From the NCBI GenBank assembly GCA_031280685.1, contig JAITGM010000022.1:20935-84934 (forward strand): a DNA stretch of 64,000 bases, written 5' to 3'. The stretch's first letter is position 1; each line of letters begins with the position of its first letter. Positions 51,326-59,156 of the stretch are shown in pieces. Position numbers and translations under genes: made by a program. The notes beneath the pieces were generated by a model, which ran no database searches, was not told the DNA's origin, and was given only the letters and a program-made list of their open reading frames with translations. The DNA comes from Christensenellaceae bacterium (GTDB taxonomy: Bacteria; Bacillota; Clostridia; Christensenellales; UBA1750).

Positions 51326-52126
51326 ATGGCAACTGCGCTGCCCGCCGAGCTGCGGGCGATTTTGCGGGGCTTTTCGCCCATCGCCGACCGGATGGGGGGC
51401 TCCAGGGCGCAGGTTCACCGCTACGAGCGAAAGGATGCCGCCCTGTATTTAAAGCTTGCCCCCATCGGCGATGAGATTCGCCGCGAAAGGGATCTTCTGC
51501 GCTGGCTCAAGGGCCGCCTGCCAGTGCCGGACTGCCTTTTTTACGCCGAGGAAGGCGAAACCGCCTACCTTCTCAGCAGCGAGATGCGGGGTGGGTTGGC
51601 CAGCGTCTATGGGGACATCGCCGTCGAGCCTTACGAAGAAACCGTGGCCCGCGCGGCCGAGGGCCTGCTGCTTTGGCAGGCGGTCGATGCGCGCGGCTGC
51701 CCTTATTCCGCGAGCCTTGGCGATAAGCTCGCCCTCTCGCTTAAGAACATCGAAAGCGGCGCCGTGAGCCTGGAAGGCTACGGCCCGGGCGAGGAGTTCC
51801 CTTCGCCCACGGCGCTTTACAGCTACCTTGCGGCCAATCGCCCGCCCGAAGAAACGAGCCTTACCCACGGGGATTACTGCCTGCCCAACCTCTTCATCCA
51901 GGGCGGGCGGGTTTCCGGCTTCATCGACTTTGGGCGTGGCGGCGTGGGCTGCAAGTGGCAGGATATCGCCATCTGCGCGCGCTCGCTGCGGCGCAACCTG
52001 CGCCATTTGGGCGAAGAAAGGGAAAAGTACGTCGAGCTTTTATTCGAGCACCTGGGCATCGGGCAGGATGCAGAGCGCGTGCGCTACTATTGCCTGCTCG
52101 ATCGACTGGTCTGGGCGCGGCGCTGA
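51326..52126 (+). CDS. APH(3')-like aminoglycoside phosphotransferase family protein
   Basis: The 266-residue kinase-fold protein has the Brenner motif HGDYCLPN (catalytic Asp and metal Asn) and IDFGRGGVGCKWQDIAICARSLRRNL (metal Asp and the family-typical GRGG..D). The order and spacing to the end (YVELLFEHLGI...RVRYYCLLDRLVWAR) closely follow the APH(3') group. It may phosphorylate an aminoglycoside or a related metabolite. Whether it gives resistance cannot be told. The ATG at 51326 lies 17 bases after the HAD gene. Confidence 0.85.
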   Translation: MATALPAELRAILRGFSPIADRMGGSRAQVHRYERKDAALYLKLAPIGDEIRRERDLLRWLKGRLPVPDCLFYAEEGETAYLLSSEMRGGLASVYGDIAVEPYEETVARAAEGLLLWQAVDARGCPYSASLGDKLALSLKNIESGAVSLEGYGPGEEFPSPTALYSYLAANRPPEETSLTHGDYCLPNLFIQGGRVSGFIDFGRGGVGCKWQDIAICARSLRRNLRHLGEEREKYVELLFEHLGIGQDAERVRYYCLLDRLVWARR

Positions 52127-52196
52127 GGCACGAAGGAGTTTTAGGGGGCAATCGCGAATGAAAGGCAAGAAGAAAGAAAACGAGGAGGTTTTTCCC

Positions 52197-52667
52197 ATGC
52201 TCTATGCGCGCGCGGAACTCAAGGGGCTGCAAAAAAAGCTGGGCGCCCGCCTGCTGCTGGTGTTTTTAAGCTTTTTATTGCCCTTTTCGGCCGGCCTTGC
52301 GCTGATGTTTACGGCGCGCAGCGAGTGGCTTTCGCTGCTGCTAAGCTTCCTCGGTGCCGCCGCGGCCATCTTCCTCTTCGCCTTCGCGGCGCGGCCGCCC
52401 CTCGCCTATTACCGCTTCGTCAAGGATGTGACCGAAGGCGTCAGCCACACCTTCACCGGCCGCTTTTTGCGCGGGGAGGAACGCTCCTTCCGCGAAGGCA
52501 TTTGGTGCGAAACGCTGTATTTCGAGGAGACACAAAACGGCAAGGAGCGGCTTTGCTACCTGGACGCGGAGCGCCCCTACCCCTTCGAACCGGGCCGCGA
52601 ATACGGGCTGAGCACGCACGGCCAGTCCATCATCGGCATCGAAGAAGCCGATGCCCAAAAGGCTTAA
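52197..52667 (+). CDS. Small membrane protein of unknown function
   Basis: The protein has 156 residues with two adjacent membrane helices (LLLVFLSFLLPFSAGLALMF; LLSFLGAAAAIFLFAFAA) and a soluble C-terminal half (ERSFREGIWCETLYFEETQNGKERLCYLDAERP). I do not recognise a family. The start at 52197 is supported by GAGGAGG. An in-frame ATG at 52158 would add 13 lysine-rich residues. It follows the phosphotransferase gene by 70 bases and is probably in the same operon. Confidence 0.65.
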   Translation: MLYARAELKGLQKKLGARLLLVFLSFLLPFSAGLALMFTARSEWLSLLLSFLGAAAAIFLFAFAARPPLAYYRFVKDVTEGVSHTFTGRFLRGEERSFREGIWCETLYFEETQNGKERLCYLDAERPYPFEPGREYGLSTHGQSIIGIEEADAQKA

Positions 52668-52690
52668 AATAGCCAGCAAGAAGGAAAACC

Positions 52691-52930
52691 ATGCCCAATG
52701 AGTTAGAGAAAATGGAGGAGTTCTTCATCCGGCGGCTCGATGGCTACGATGGGCACATGCTGCAAGCGGTCGAGGACGCCGCGGAGGGCTACAAGGTGCT
52801 GGCCGGGCAGCTACCCGAAGGCGCGCAAACCCTGCTGGATCTGGGCTGGGGCACGGGGCTGGAGCTTGAGGAGCCCTTTGCGCGCGCCCCGGAGCTGGAC
52901 GTGATCGGCATTCGCTTTACCCTCATGTGA
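52691..52930 (+). pseudogene. Truncated class I SAM methyltransferase
   Basis: The 79-residue remnant contains the N-terminus of a methyltransferase (NELEKMEEFFIRRLDGYDGHML) up to motif I, which reads DLGWGTGLELEE with Trp for the normal Cys. It ends soon after the first fold (LDVIGIRFTLM). The normal protein would be over 180 residues. Dispersed repeats begin about 70 bases downstream, so the 3' part was probably lost when this region was rearranged. Confidence 0.7.
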
Positions 52931-52997
52931 GGGCGCCTTGGTAAGCAACCATCAAAAAATCCGGATTTCTCCATATTTTTTCGTGTTTGCCGATTCG

Positions 52998-53031
52998 CCG
53001 TGCTGCGAACGCCCCTCGCAATGACGGGGAG
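52998..53031. repeat. Dispersed repeat fragment (CGTCATTGCGAGG family)
   Basis: A half-element reading CTGCGAACGCCCCTCGCAATGACGG lacks its partner arm. It lies about 75 bases before a complete copy. Confidence 0.55.
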
Positions 53032-53104
53032 GAGCGGCGGCAGGCTCTGCCTATCTCGTGCGTCGCCGCAAACGCGGCCTTCCGCGCTTAAAAGCTGCTT
53101 TTTT

Positions 53105-53214
53105 CGTCATTGCGAGGGAACCGAAGCAATCCAGAGCACTTCCCCTTTGAAAAAGGCGCCTGTGGTTAGGCTGCCTTTTGGATTGCTTCGTCGCTTTCTT
53201 TCCTCGCAATGACG
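53105..53214. repeat. Complete dispersed inverted-repeat element (110 bases)
   Basis: The left arm CGTCATTGCGAGG...GAAGCAATCCA (53105-53133) and right arm TGGATTGCTTC...CCTCGCAATGACG (about 53179-53214) are inverted copies around a 45-base centre. This is the best preserved of the family. It lies between a truncated methyltransferase and topB and has no coding capacity, as expected for a non-autonomous palindromic element. Confidence 0.7.
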
Positions 53215-53261
53215 GGGGAAATGCGGCAGGCCCTTTGAAAAGCGCGAGCCAGCCTTGCGCG

Positions 53262-55148
53262 CTAAGGCTTGCTTGCGTCTTCCGTGGGCCTTCGCTGGCG
53301 TGCCGCGGCGCTCGGCCGCGAAGACCCGGAGGGCCGCTTGCCGCCCTTTGAGGAGGCCCGCTTTTTCTTGCCCTCCTCGGCGGGGAATGCGATTGACGGG
53401 GCTTTTTCGGCAGCCTCGACCAGGTAGCCGCTATAGCGCCTGATCGATTCCATGAAGCGGAGCGGATCGAGCCGCCCCCGCTCGATGTCGCGCAGGCCCT
53501 TTTCCCATTTGCCCGTGGTTTCCGGCGATCTGAGCTCGGGCGGCACGGCCTGGATGAGCTTCATGCCCTTTTCGGTGGCGAGCAGGCTGCGCCTCTCGCG
53601 CCGCACGAAGCCCACCTCGATGAGCCTTTCGATGATGGCCGCGCGGGTCGCCGGGGTGCCAAGGCCCCGTTCTTTAAGCTGCTCGCGCAGGCTTTCGTCG
53701 GTCACGAAGCGCCCCGCGTGCTCCATGGCGTCCAGCAGGGTGTTTTCGGTGTATTGGGCGGGCGCTTTGGTCTTTTTGGCCAAAACCTTGCTGCCTTTGA
53801 CGGGGTATTTCTCGCCTTCATGGATGGACGGCAGCGCTTCCTCCTTTTCGTCGCCCTTCTGCGCGATGGGCGGCTGCGCGGCCTGCCAGCCCTTGTCGAT
53901 TTCGGCCTTGCCCGTGGTCTTGAATTCGTGCCCGAGCACGCCGGTGCGCGCCTCCAAGCTCTCGAAGACGTAGTCGCCGCAAAAGCCCGCGATCAGCCTG
54001 CGCAGCACCAGGTCATAGATCTGGGCTTCGCGCGGGTTCAGGTTTTTGGCCGCCTTGCTCGTGGGCACGATGGCGTGGTGGTCGCTCAGCTTGCCATCAT
54101 CGAAGATTCGCTTGCCCGGCTCGCGCGGCGTGGCCGGCAGCAGCGCCGCGTAAGGCTCTTGCAGGCCGGAAAGGACTTGACTGATCTTGGGCTTCATATC
54201 GTTTGGCAAAAAGCGGCTGTCGGTCCGTGGGTAGCTCAGCAGCTTGTGCCTTTCGTAAAGGGCTTGGGCGATGTCGAGCGTCTGCGCGGCGCTCAGGCCA
54301 TAGCGCGCGTTGGCCTCGCGCTGCAGGGTCGTCAGGTCATACAGGTAGGGCGGCGGCTGGCGCTTGATCTCGGTCTTAACCAAGGTCACTTCGCCCGTTT
54401 GCCCCTTGATTTGGGCGGCGATCGCTTCCGCCTCGGCTCTGGTCTTGAGCCTGGGCTGGTTATCCCTTAGGTACACAGCGCGATAGAACCCAAAATCGGC
54501 CCAAAGCTCAAAATAGTCCTCGGGCACGAAGCTTTCGATTTCTTTGCGGCGGGCCGCCAACAGTGAAAGCGTGGGGGTTTGCACCCGACCGACCGAGAGC
54601 AGAGCCTTATAGCGCAGGGTGAAGGCGCGCGAGCCGTTCATGCCCACGAGCCAGTCTGCTTCCGCGCGGCATTTGGCGCTTTGATAGAGCGCGTCGTAGC
54701 GGCTTGAGGGGGCAAGGCGCGAAAAGCCCTCGCGAATGGCTTCCTCGGTCATCGATGAGATCCAGAGCCGCGAAAAGGGCTTCTTGCAGCCAGCCGCCTC
54801 GTACACGCGCCGAAAGATCAGCTCGCCCTCGCGCCCCGCGTCGGTGGCACAGATGAGACTTTCTATGCGCTTATCCTTCATCAGCTTCTTGAGCAGCGCG
54901 AGCTGCCTTTTGCCCGAAGGGCTGGGCTTTAGGGGGATTTGTGCGGGCAGCATGGGCAGGGTTTCGCTGCGCCAGGCCTTCCAGGCAGGGTCGATTTCCT
55001 CGGGCATCATGGGGGTTAGCAAGTGGCCCAGCGCCCAGCTCACCAGGTGCTCTTTCCCCTCAAAATAGCCCTCCGCCCGCGTCCTCGCGCCCAGAACGGC
55101 CGCGATGTCCCGCGCCACGGAGGGCTTTTCGCATACGACCAGGATCAT
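53262..55148 (-). CDS. topB: DNA topoisomerase III
   Basis: The 628-residue type IA enzyme has an N-terminal Toprim domain (MILVVCEKPSVARDIAAVLG; CATDAGREGELIFRRVYEAAG). The catalytic Tyr is in LSYPRTDSRFLPNDM, and SVGRVQTPTLSLLAARRKEI marks the decatenation domain. The tail is a Lys/Arg/Ser-rich segment with no zinc fingers. It relaxes or decatenates DNA. The ATG at 55148 overlaps the thioredoxin-fold gene by four bases, an unusual partner for a topoisomerase. Confidence 0.93.
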   Translation of the reverse strand: MILVVCEKPSVARDIAAVLGARTRAEGYFEGKEHLVSWALGHLLTPMMPEEIDPAWKAWRSETLPMLPAQIPLKPSPSGKRQLALLKKLMKDKRIESLICATDAGREGELIFRRVYEAAGCKKPFSRLWISSMTEEAIREGFSRLAPSSRYDALYQSAKCRAEADWLVGMNGSRAFTLRYKALLSVGRVQTPTLSLLAARRKEIESFVPEDYFELWADFGFYRAVYLRDNQPRLKTRAEAEAIAAQIKGQTGEVTLVKTEIKRQPPPYLYDLTTLQREANARYGLSAAQTLDIAQALYERHKLLSYPRTDSRFLPNDMKPKISQVLSGLQEPYAALLPATPREPGKRIFDDGKLSDHHAIVPTSKAAKNLNPREAQIYDLVLRRLIAGFCGDYVFESLEARTGVLGHEFKTTGKAEIDKGWQAAQPPIAQKGDEKEEALPSIHEGEKYPVKGSKVLAKKTKAPAQYTENTLLDAMEHAGRFVTDESLREQLKERGLGTPATRAAIIERLIEVGFVRRERRSLLATEKGMKLIQAVPPELRSPETTGKWEKGLRDIERGRLDPLRFMESIRRYSGYLVEAAEKAPSIAFPAEEGKKKRASSKGGKRPSGSSRPSAAARQRRPTEDASKP

Positions 55149-55423
55149 TCTTTGTTCTGCCCGAGAGCAAGCCCAAGCGCGCCAAGTTCCAGTGCGCAGC
55201 CACCCTCTTGGGTGCAAAAGGCGGGGATGCCGATGCCTCCGGACTTGACCGCCTCCGCAAAGAGCGCGGGGTTTTGATCGCGAAGGTTCAAAAAGGCCTT
55301 GAGGGTTTTCAGGCCCGCCAGAATGTCGATCAATTCGTAGGGCTGCGCCGCGCTTTCAAGCGCCGCGATGGCCGCCGCCGTATCGGGGCAGCTCAAAGTG
55401 CCATAGACCGTGATGGTTTCCAT
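55145..55423 (-). CDS. Small glutaredoxin-like thioredoxin-fold protein
   Basis: This protein has only 92 residues. It starts with the beta strand and active-site motif ITVYGTLSCPDTAAAI, where the second cysteine is replaced by Thr (CPDT). The cis-proline turn is GGIGIPAFC. A single-cysteine site suggests monothiol redox, persulfide or glutathione-type chemistry rather than dithiol reduction. It is wedged between a tRNA-thiolation-type ATPase and topB, with a four-base overlap to topB. Confidence 0.7.
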   Translation of the reverse strand: METITVYGTLSCPDTAAAIAALESAAQPYELIDILAGLKTLKAFLNLRDQNPALFAEAVKSGGIGIPAFCTQEGGCALELGALGLALGQNKE

Positions 55424-55427
55424 GCCG

Positions 55428-56348
55428 TCATTCCTCCCCGTCCTGTTCGTTTTTCGCGCCCTTGCGGCGGTATTCCTCTAAAAAGCCGTGCTCTGCGCCA
55501 TCGAGCCTAAAGCCCAGCACCGTGTCTAAATTCACCATGTGCATGGCCTTGAAGATGTGCTGCTCCACCGCCGGATTCTCGCGCTTCAGGCGCTTGATGA
55601 GGGCCTTTACCTCTTGCCGCTTGGTGGCGCCGCCGCCCCCGCCGCACAGGGCGCAGTCCTCGGTGAAGCGGCAGGCGCACTGGATGAACTCCAGGTCGTT
55701 GAAGTTCTTCCAGGCGATGATGTCGTCCTCATGCACCATATACAGCGGGCGGATCAGCTCCATGCCGGGGAAGTTGCGGCTGCGCAGCATGGGCACCATG
55801 GTTTCGATCTTGGCGCCGTAAAACAGGCCCAAGAGCGTGGTTTCGATCACGTCGCTAAAATGGTGGCCCAGCGCGATCTTGTTGCAGCCCAGCCTTTGCG
55901 CCTCGGCGTAGAGATGGCCCCTGCGCATCCTGGCGCAAAGGTAGCAGGGGGATTTTTCTTCGCCCGCCACCACGTTGAAGATAGAGGATTCGAAGATGGT
56001 GACGGGGATGCCCAGCAGCGCCGCGTTCTGCTCGATCTTTTGGCGGTTTAGGGGGTTATAGCCGGGATCCATCACCAAATAAACCACTTCAAAGGGGAAG
56101 TTAGAAATCCGCTGAAGCTGCTGCATGAGCTTGGCCAGCAGCATGGAGTCCTTCCCGCCCGAGATGCAGACCGCGATGCGGTCGCCCTCCGCAATCAGGC
56201 CGTATTGCTTGATGGCGTTCATGAAGGGCGTCCAAAGCTTGCGGCGGTAAGTGACCTGCAGGCTTCGTTCGGCCTTCTGCCTTGGTGTCAAGGCTTTTTT
56301 TGTGCCCGGCGCACCCTCGCGGGGCGAAAGAGGCAGCTCGAGCCTCAT
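55428..56348 (-). CDS. TtcA-family tRNA thiolation ATPase
   Basis: The 306-residue PP-loop ATPase has the pyrophosphatase motif SGGKDS (AVCISGGKDSMLLAKLM). A CxxC pair lies in SPCYLCARMRRGHLYAEAQ. LGHHFSDVIETTLLGLFYGAK is typical of TtcA. Family members use ATP and an iron-sulfur cluster to thiolate tRNA (2-thiocytidine 32 in TtcA). Extra cysteines (CACRFTEDCALCGGGGG) may bind another metal. Overlap with an upstream desulfurase gene supports a sulfur-transfer role. Confidence 0.88.
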   Translation of the reverse strand: MRLELPLSPREGAPGTKKALTPRQKAERSLQVTYRRKLWTPFMNAIKQYGLIAEGDRIAVCISGGKDSMLLAKLMQQLQRISNFPFEVVYLVMDPGYNPLNRQKIEQNAALLGIPVTIFESSIFNVVAGEEKSPCYLCARMRRGHLYAEAQRLGCNKIALGHHFSDVIETTLLGLFYGAKIETMVPMLRSRNFPGMELIRPLYMVHEDDIIAWKNFNDLEFIQCACRFTEDCALCGGGGGATKRQEVKALIKRLKRENPAVEQHIFKAMHMVNLDTVLGFRLDGAEHGFLEEYRRKGAKNEQDGEE

Positions 56349-57466
56349 GCGCTCAACTCCTCGTATAAATCCTTAAAGATCGCCAAAAAGCCCGAAATAT
56401 CCTCCGTGGTGTTTAAGGCGCAAAGCGAGATTCGCCAGGAATTTAGGGCGTTCCTTCTATCGTGGCTGATGGCGTAGACCGGCCTGGAGGGCGTGCCCGG
56501 CGTGGAACAGGCCGACTTGACCGAAACGCAGACGCCCTCGTCCCCGAACCGCCGCTGGAAGGTTTCGCCGCGCACGCCCTCTACGCTCAGGTTGAGGATA
56601 TAGGGGCTGCCGCCCTTCGGGCTGTTGATTTTAAGCTTTTTATAGCCGCCCAAGCCCTCTTCCAGCGCCTTGCGCAGGGCGGCGACATGAAGGAAGCGCG
56701 CTTGCCGTGCCTCAAGCGCCAAAAAGAGTGCGGTTTCCATCGCCACGGCCAGCGCGAGCGCCGGCGTACCGCTGCGGTAGATGCTCTGGCTTTTGCCGCC
56801 GTGAATCAGCGGCTCCAGCTCGACGCCCTCGCGCTTGATCAGCAGCCCCGAGCCATTCAGGCCATGGAACTTGTGCGGGGCCAGGCTCATCGTGTCAATC
56901 CCCTCAAAGCTGACCGGGATCTTGCCCACGGCCTGGGTGGCGTCCAGGTGCAGGCGGCAGTTCGGGGCCGCCTTTAGAAGCTCGATGATGCGCGAAATGG
57001 GCTGGATGGCGCCCAGCTCACTATCGACCAAAGAAAGGGCGAGCAAAATCGTGTCGTCGCGGAGCGAATCCCGGAGCTGGTCAAGGTCGATCTCGCCGCT
57101 GGGCAGAATGTCGAGCATTTCGACCTCATAGCCCTGCTCCTGCAGGGCGAGCAGCGCGCCCGAAGCAGAATCGTGCTCCAGCGGGCTGCTCAAGATGTGC
57201 TTGCCCCTGTGCCTGCCCGCCCGCGCCAGGCCCTTGATGGCCAAATTGTTGGCCTCGCTGGCGCCCGATAGGAAGATGAGTTCTTCGGACCTGACCGCGA
57301 GCATCTCCGCGATGCGCGCCTGCGCCCCGGCCAGCCTTTCGCCCGCGGCCAAGCCTAGGGGGTGGCTCGCGCTCGGGTTGCCCGCAAACTCCCTCTCGCA
57401 GCGCAGGAAGGCATCCAAAACCCGCTCGTCGGCGGGGGTGTTCGATGCATAGTCCAGGGCGATCAT
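56345..57466 (-). CDS. Cysteine desulfurase-like class V aminotransferase
   Basis: The 373-residue PLP protein is a second NifS homologue. The start IALDYASNTPADERVLDAF is typical, the PLP lysine is in SLAPHKFHGLNGSGLL, and the likely persulfide Cys is in VSVKSACSTPGTPS. The start at 57466 overlaps the tcdA stop. Placed between tcdA and the TtcA-like gene, it probably supplies sulfur for tRNA modification rather than for the isc scaffold. It could also support TcdA, as CsdA does in enteric bacteria. Confidence 0.9.
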   Translation of the reverse strand: MIALDYASNTPADERVLDAFLRCEREFAGNPSASHPLGLAAGERLAGAQARIAEMLAVRSEELIFLSGASEANNLAIKGLARAGRHRGKHILSSPLEHDSASGALLALQEQGYEVEMLDILPSGEIDLDQLRDSLRDDTILLALSLVDSELGAIQPISRIIELLKAAPNCRLHLDATQAVGKIPVSFEGIDTMSLAPHKFHGLNGSGLLIKREGVELEPLIHGGKSQSIYRSGTPALALAVAMETALFLALEARQARFLHVAALRKALEEGLGGYKKLKINSPKGGSPYILNLSVEGVRGETFQRRFGDEGVCVSVKSACSTPGTPSRPVYAISHDRRNALNSWRISLCALNTTEDISGFLAIFKDLYEELSA

Positions 57467-58242
57467 GGCCTGCCTTCCCCGCCTTTCGCCCCGGCGCTCA
57501 AGTCCTTGACGACCTCGCCCGCCAAAATCAGCCCGGCCACGGGCGGCACGAAGGCGTTGCTGGCCGGCACCTGCCTGCGCTGGTCGCATTTGCGCTGCAC
57601 ATCCGGCGGGCAGACGCAGTTCAGCGCGCAGCTATTGCTTTCGTCTTCAATCGGGGTGAGCGGCGCTTCCTTTGAGTAAACGACCTTGAGCTTCTCAACG
57701 CCCCTGCGGCGAAGTTCCCTGCGCATGACCCTCGCCAGCGGGCAAACCGAGGTCTCGTAAATATCCGCCACCTCGAAGGCGGTGGGGTCGAGCTTGTTCG
57801 CGGCGCCCATCGATGAGATGATGGGAACCCCGCCTTCTTCGGCGCGCACGGCCAGCTCGAGTTTCGCCGTCATGGTGTCTACCGCGTCCACGACGTAGTC
57901 ATAGGCCGAAAGGTTTACAAAGTCCGCGTTCTCCCTGGTGTAGAACATCTTGCGGGCTTCGACGCCGGCGCCCGGATTGATGTCGAGAATGCGCTCGCGC
58001 ATCACCTCCACCTTGTACCGCCCGATGGTCGATCTGGAGGCGATGATCTGGCGGTTGATGTTGGTCAGGCAGATGCGGTCGTCGTCAAAGAGCGAAAGCC
58101 TTCCCACGCCCGAGCGCGCAAGCGCTTCGGCGCAATAGCCGCCCACGCCGCCGATGCCGAACACGGCCACCCGGCTTTGATAGAGTTTTTGCATCCTTTC
58201 CTTGCCAAGGAGCAGCGTGGTTCTTGAAAACTGATCGAGCAT
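57463..58242 (-). CDS. tcdA: tRNA threonylcarbamoyladenosine dehydratase (TcdA/CsdL)
   Basis: The 259-residue E1-like (ThiF/MoeB) enzyme has the ATP site VAVFGIGGVGGYCAEALARSG, RQIIASRSTIGRYKVEVM and the C-terminal block GSRRQVPASN-like (QRRQVPASNAFVPPVAGLILAGEVV). A cysteine-rich segment (CALNCVCPPDVQRKC) is present. It cyclises t6A37 of tRNA to ct6A. The promoter at 58278-58306 starts the tcdA-desulfurase-ttcA-glutaredoxin-topB operon. Confidence 0.93.
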   Translation of the reverse strand: MLDQFSRTTLLLGKERMQKLYQSRVAVFGIGGVGGYCAEALARSGVGRLSLFDDDRICLTNINRQIIASRSTIGRYKVEVMRERILDINPGAGVEARKMFYTRENADFVNLSAYDYVVDAVDTMTAKLELAVRAEEGGVPIISSMGAANKLDPTAFEVADIYETSVCPLARVMRRELRRRGVEKLKVVYSKEAPLTPIEDESNSCALNCVCPPDVQRKCDQRRQVPASNAFVPPVAGLILAGEVVKDLSAGAKGGEGRP

Positions 58243-58277
58243 GGAGGCTCCTTCCGCTTAGACCGCGATTTTTCTTC

Positions 58278-58306
58278 ATTTTAGCGCCGCTTTGCCGCCT
58301 TGTCAA
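58278..58306 (-). promoter_or_regulatory. Promoter of the tcdA operon
   Basis: On the minus strand TTGACA (58301-58306) and TAAAAT (58278-58283) are 17 bases apart, about 35 bases before tcdA. Confidence 0.75.
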
Positions 58307-58389
58307 ACCCCCTGCTCCCTTTCCCGCCATGCGCGGGCGGAGCGATCGTGCGGAGGGTCAAAAGCCGCCCCTGTGGCCCCGACCGACAC

Positions 58390-58420
58390 AAAAAAAGCCG
58401 GCCGGCAAAACCGAACGGCG
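58390..58420 (-). terminator. Terminator of the tRNA operon
   Basis: On the minus strand GCCG-TT-CGG pairs with CCG-GC-CGGC around a TTTTG loop and is followed by seven T. It lies just after the tRNA-Asp gene. Confidence 0.65.
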
Positions 58421-58448
58421 TTTTATGGGCGGAGCCTGCTCCGCGCAG

Positions 58449-58525
58449 TGGCGACCCGGAAGGGGCTCGAACCCTCGACCTCCAGCGTGACAGGCTGGCA
58501 TTCTAACCAGCTGAACTACCGGGCC
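58449..58525 (-). tRNA. tRNA-Asp (GTC)
   Basis: A full cloverleaf can be drawn on the minus strand. The anticodon loop CTGTCAC lies between CCAGC and GCTGG, the T arm has GGTTCGAGCC and the 3' CCA is encoded. It is the last of four clustered tRNAs. Confidence 0.95.
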
Positions 58526-58562
58526 GTGAAACCACCCTATCGCAGGGGATAGGAAGAACCGC

Positions 58563-58639
<77 letters not shown>

Positions 58640-58661
58640 AAGTGATGAGCGAAAGGGGATA

Positions 58662-58736
58662 TGGTGACCCCGAGGGGAATCGAACCCCTGTTACCGCCGT
58701 GAAAGGGCGATGTCTTGACCGCTTGACCACGGGGCC
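58662..58736 (-). tRNA. tRNA-Glu (TTC)
   Basis: The anticodon loop CTTTCAC lies between TCGCC and GGCGG. The acceptor GGCCCCG pairs with CGGGGTC, and CCA is encoded. It supplies the tRNA for the amino acid at the centre of the nitrogen genes in this window, though they are not linked. Confidence 0.95.
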
Positions 58737-58742
58737 ACTTTT

Positions 58743-58819
58743 TGGTCGGGGTGAAGGGATTTGAACCCCCGGCCCCATGCTCCCAAAGCACGTGCGCTAC
58801 CAAACTGCGCTACACCCCG
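58743..58819 (-). tRNA. tRNA-Pro (TGG)
   Basis: The anticodon loop TTTGGGA lies between CGTGC and GCATG. The acceptor CGGGGTG is perfectly paired with CACCCCG and CCA is encoded. It is the first of the four cotranscribed tRNAs. Confidence 0.95.
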
Positions 58820-58861
58820 GAGCCGCAGACGCGCAAAGCAGGAGCTTTGGCGACGGAGAAG

Positions 58862-58891
58862 AGTATACTACGGGGCGGGAAGCTTTGTCAA
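58862..58891 (-). promoter_or_regulatory. Promoter of the tRNA operon
   Basis: On the minus strand TTGACA (58886-58891) and TATACT (58862-58867) have an 18-base spacer, about 45 bases before tRNA-Pro. Confidence 0.8.
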
Positions 58892-59156
58892 GCGGCAAAA
58901 CGCGCCGGCGAGGGCTTTGAAGGGCAGCCGCCATGCACGGGGCCGGCGGCGCCCGAGAAGTTTTGCCCAAAAAGCGATAAGCGCGATGAAAAACAGACCA
59001 ATATCGCCCTAATAAGCGGAGTTTCGACGCCGCTTTTCGATAAAAGGGGCCGTTTTTGGAGGAAGGATCTCGCCGCGCCATCCTTGTTCGCCGGCACGAA
59101 ATAACCCTATCATAAGCCCATAAGGCGGGGATATTTCCCGGGGCAGAAAGGGTGCA
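58892..59156. other. Interval between the tRNA operon and minD
   Basis: No gene is visible in these 265 bases and no clear promoter for minD could be found. A purine-rich GGAGGAAGGA stretch at about 59058 is not followed by a usable start. Confidence 0.35.
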
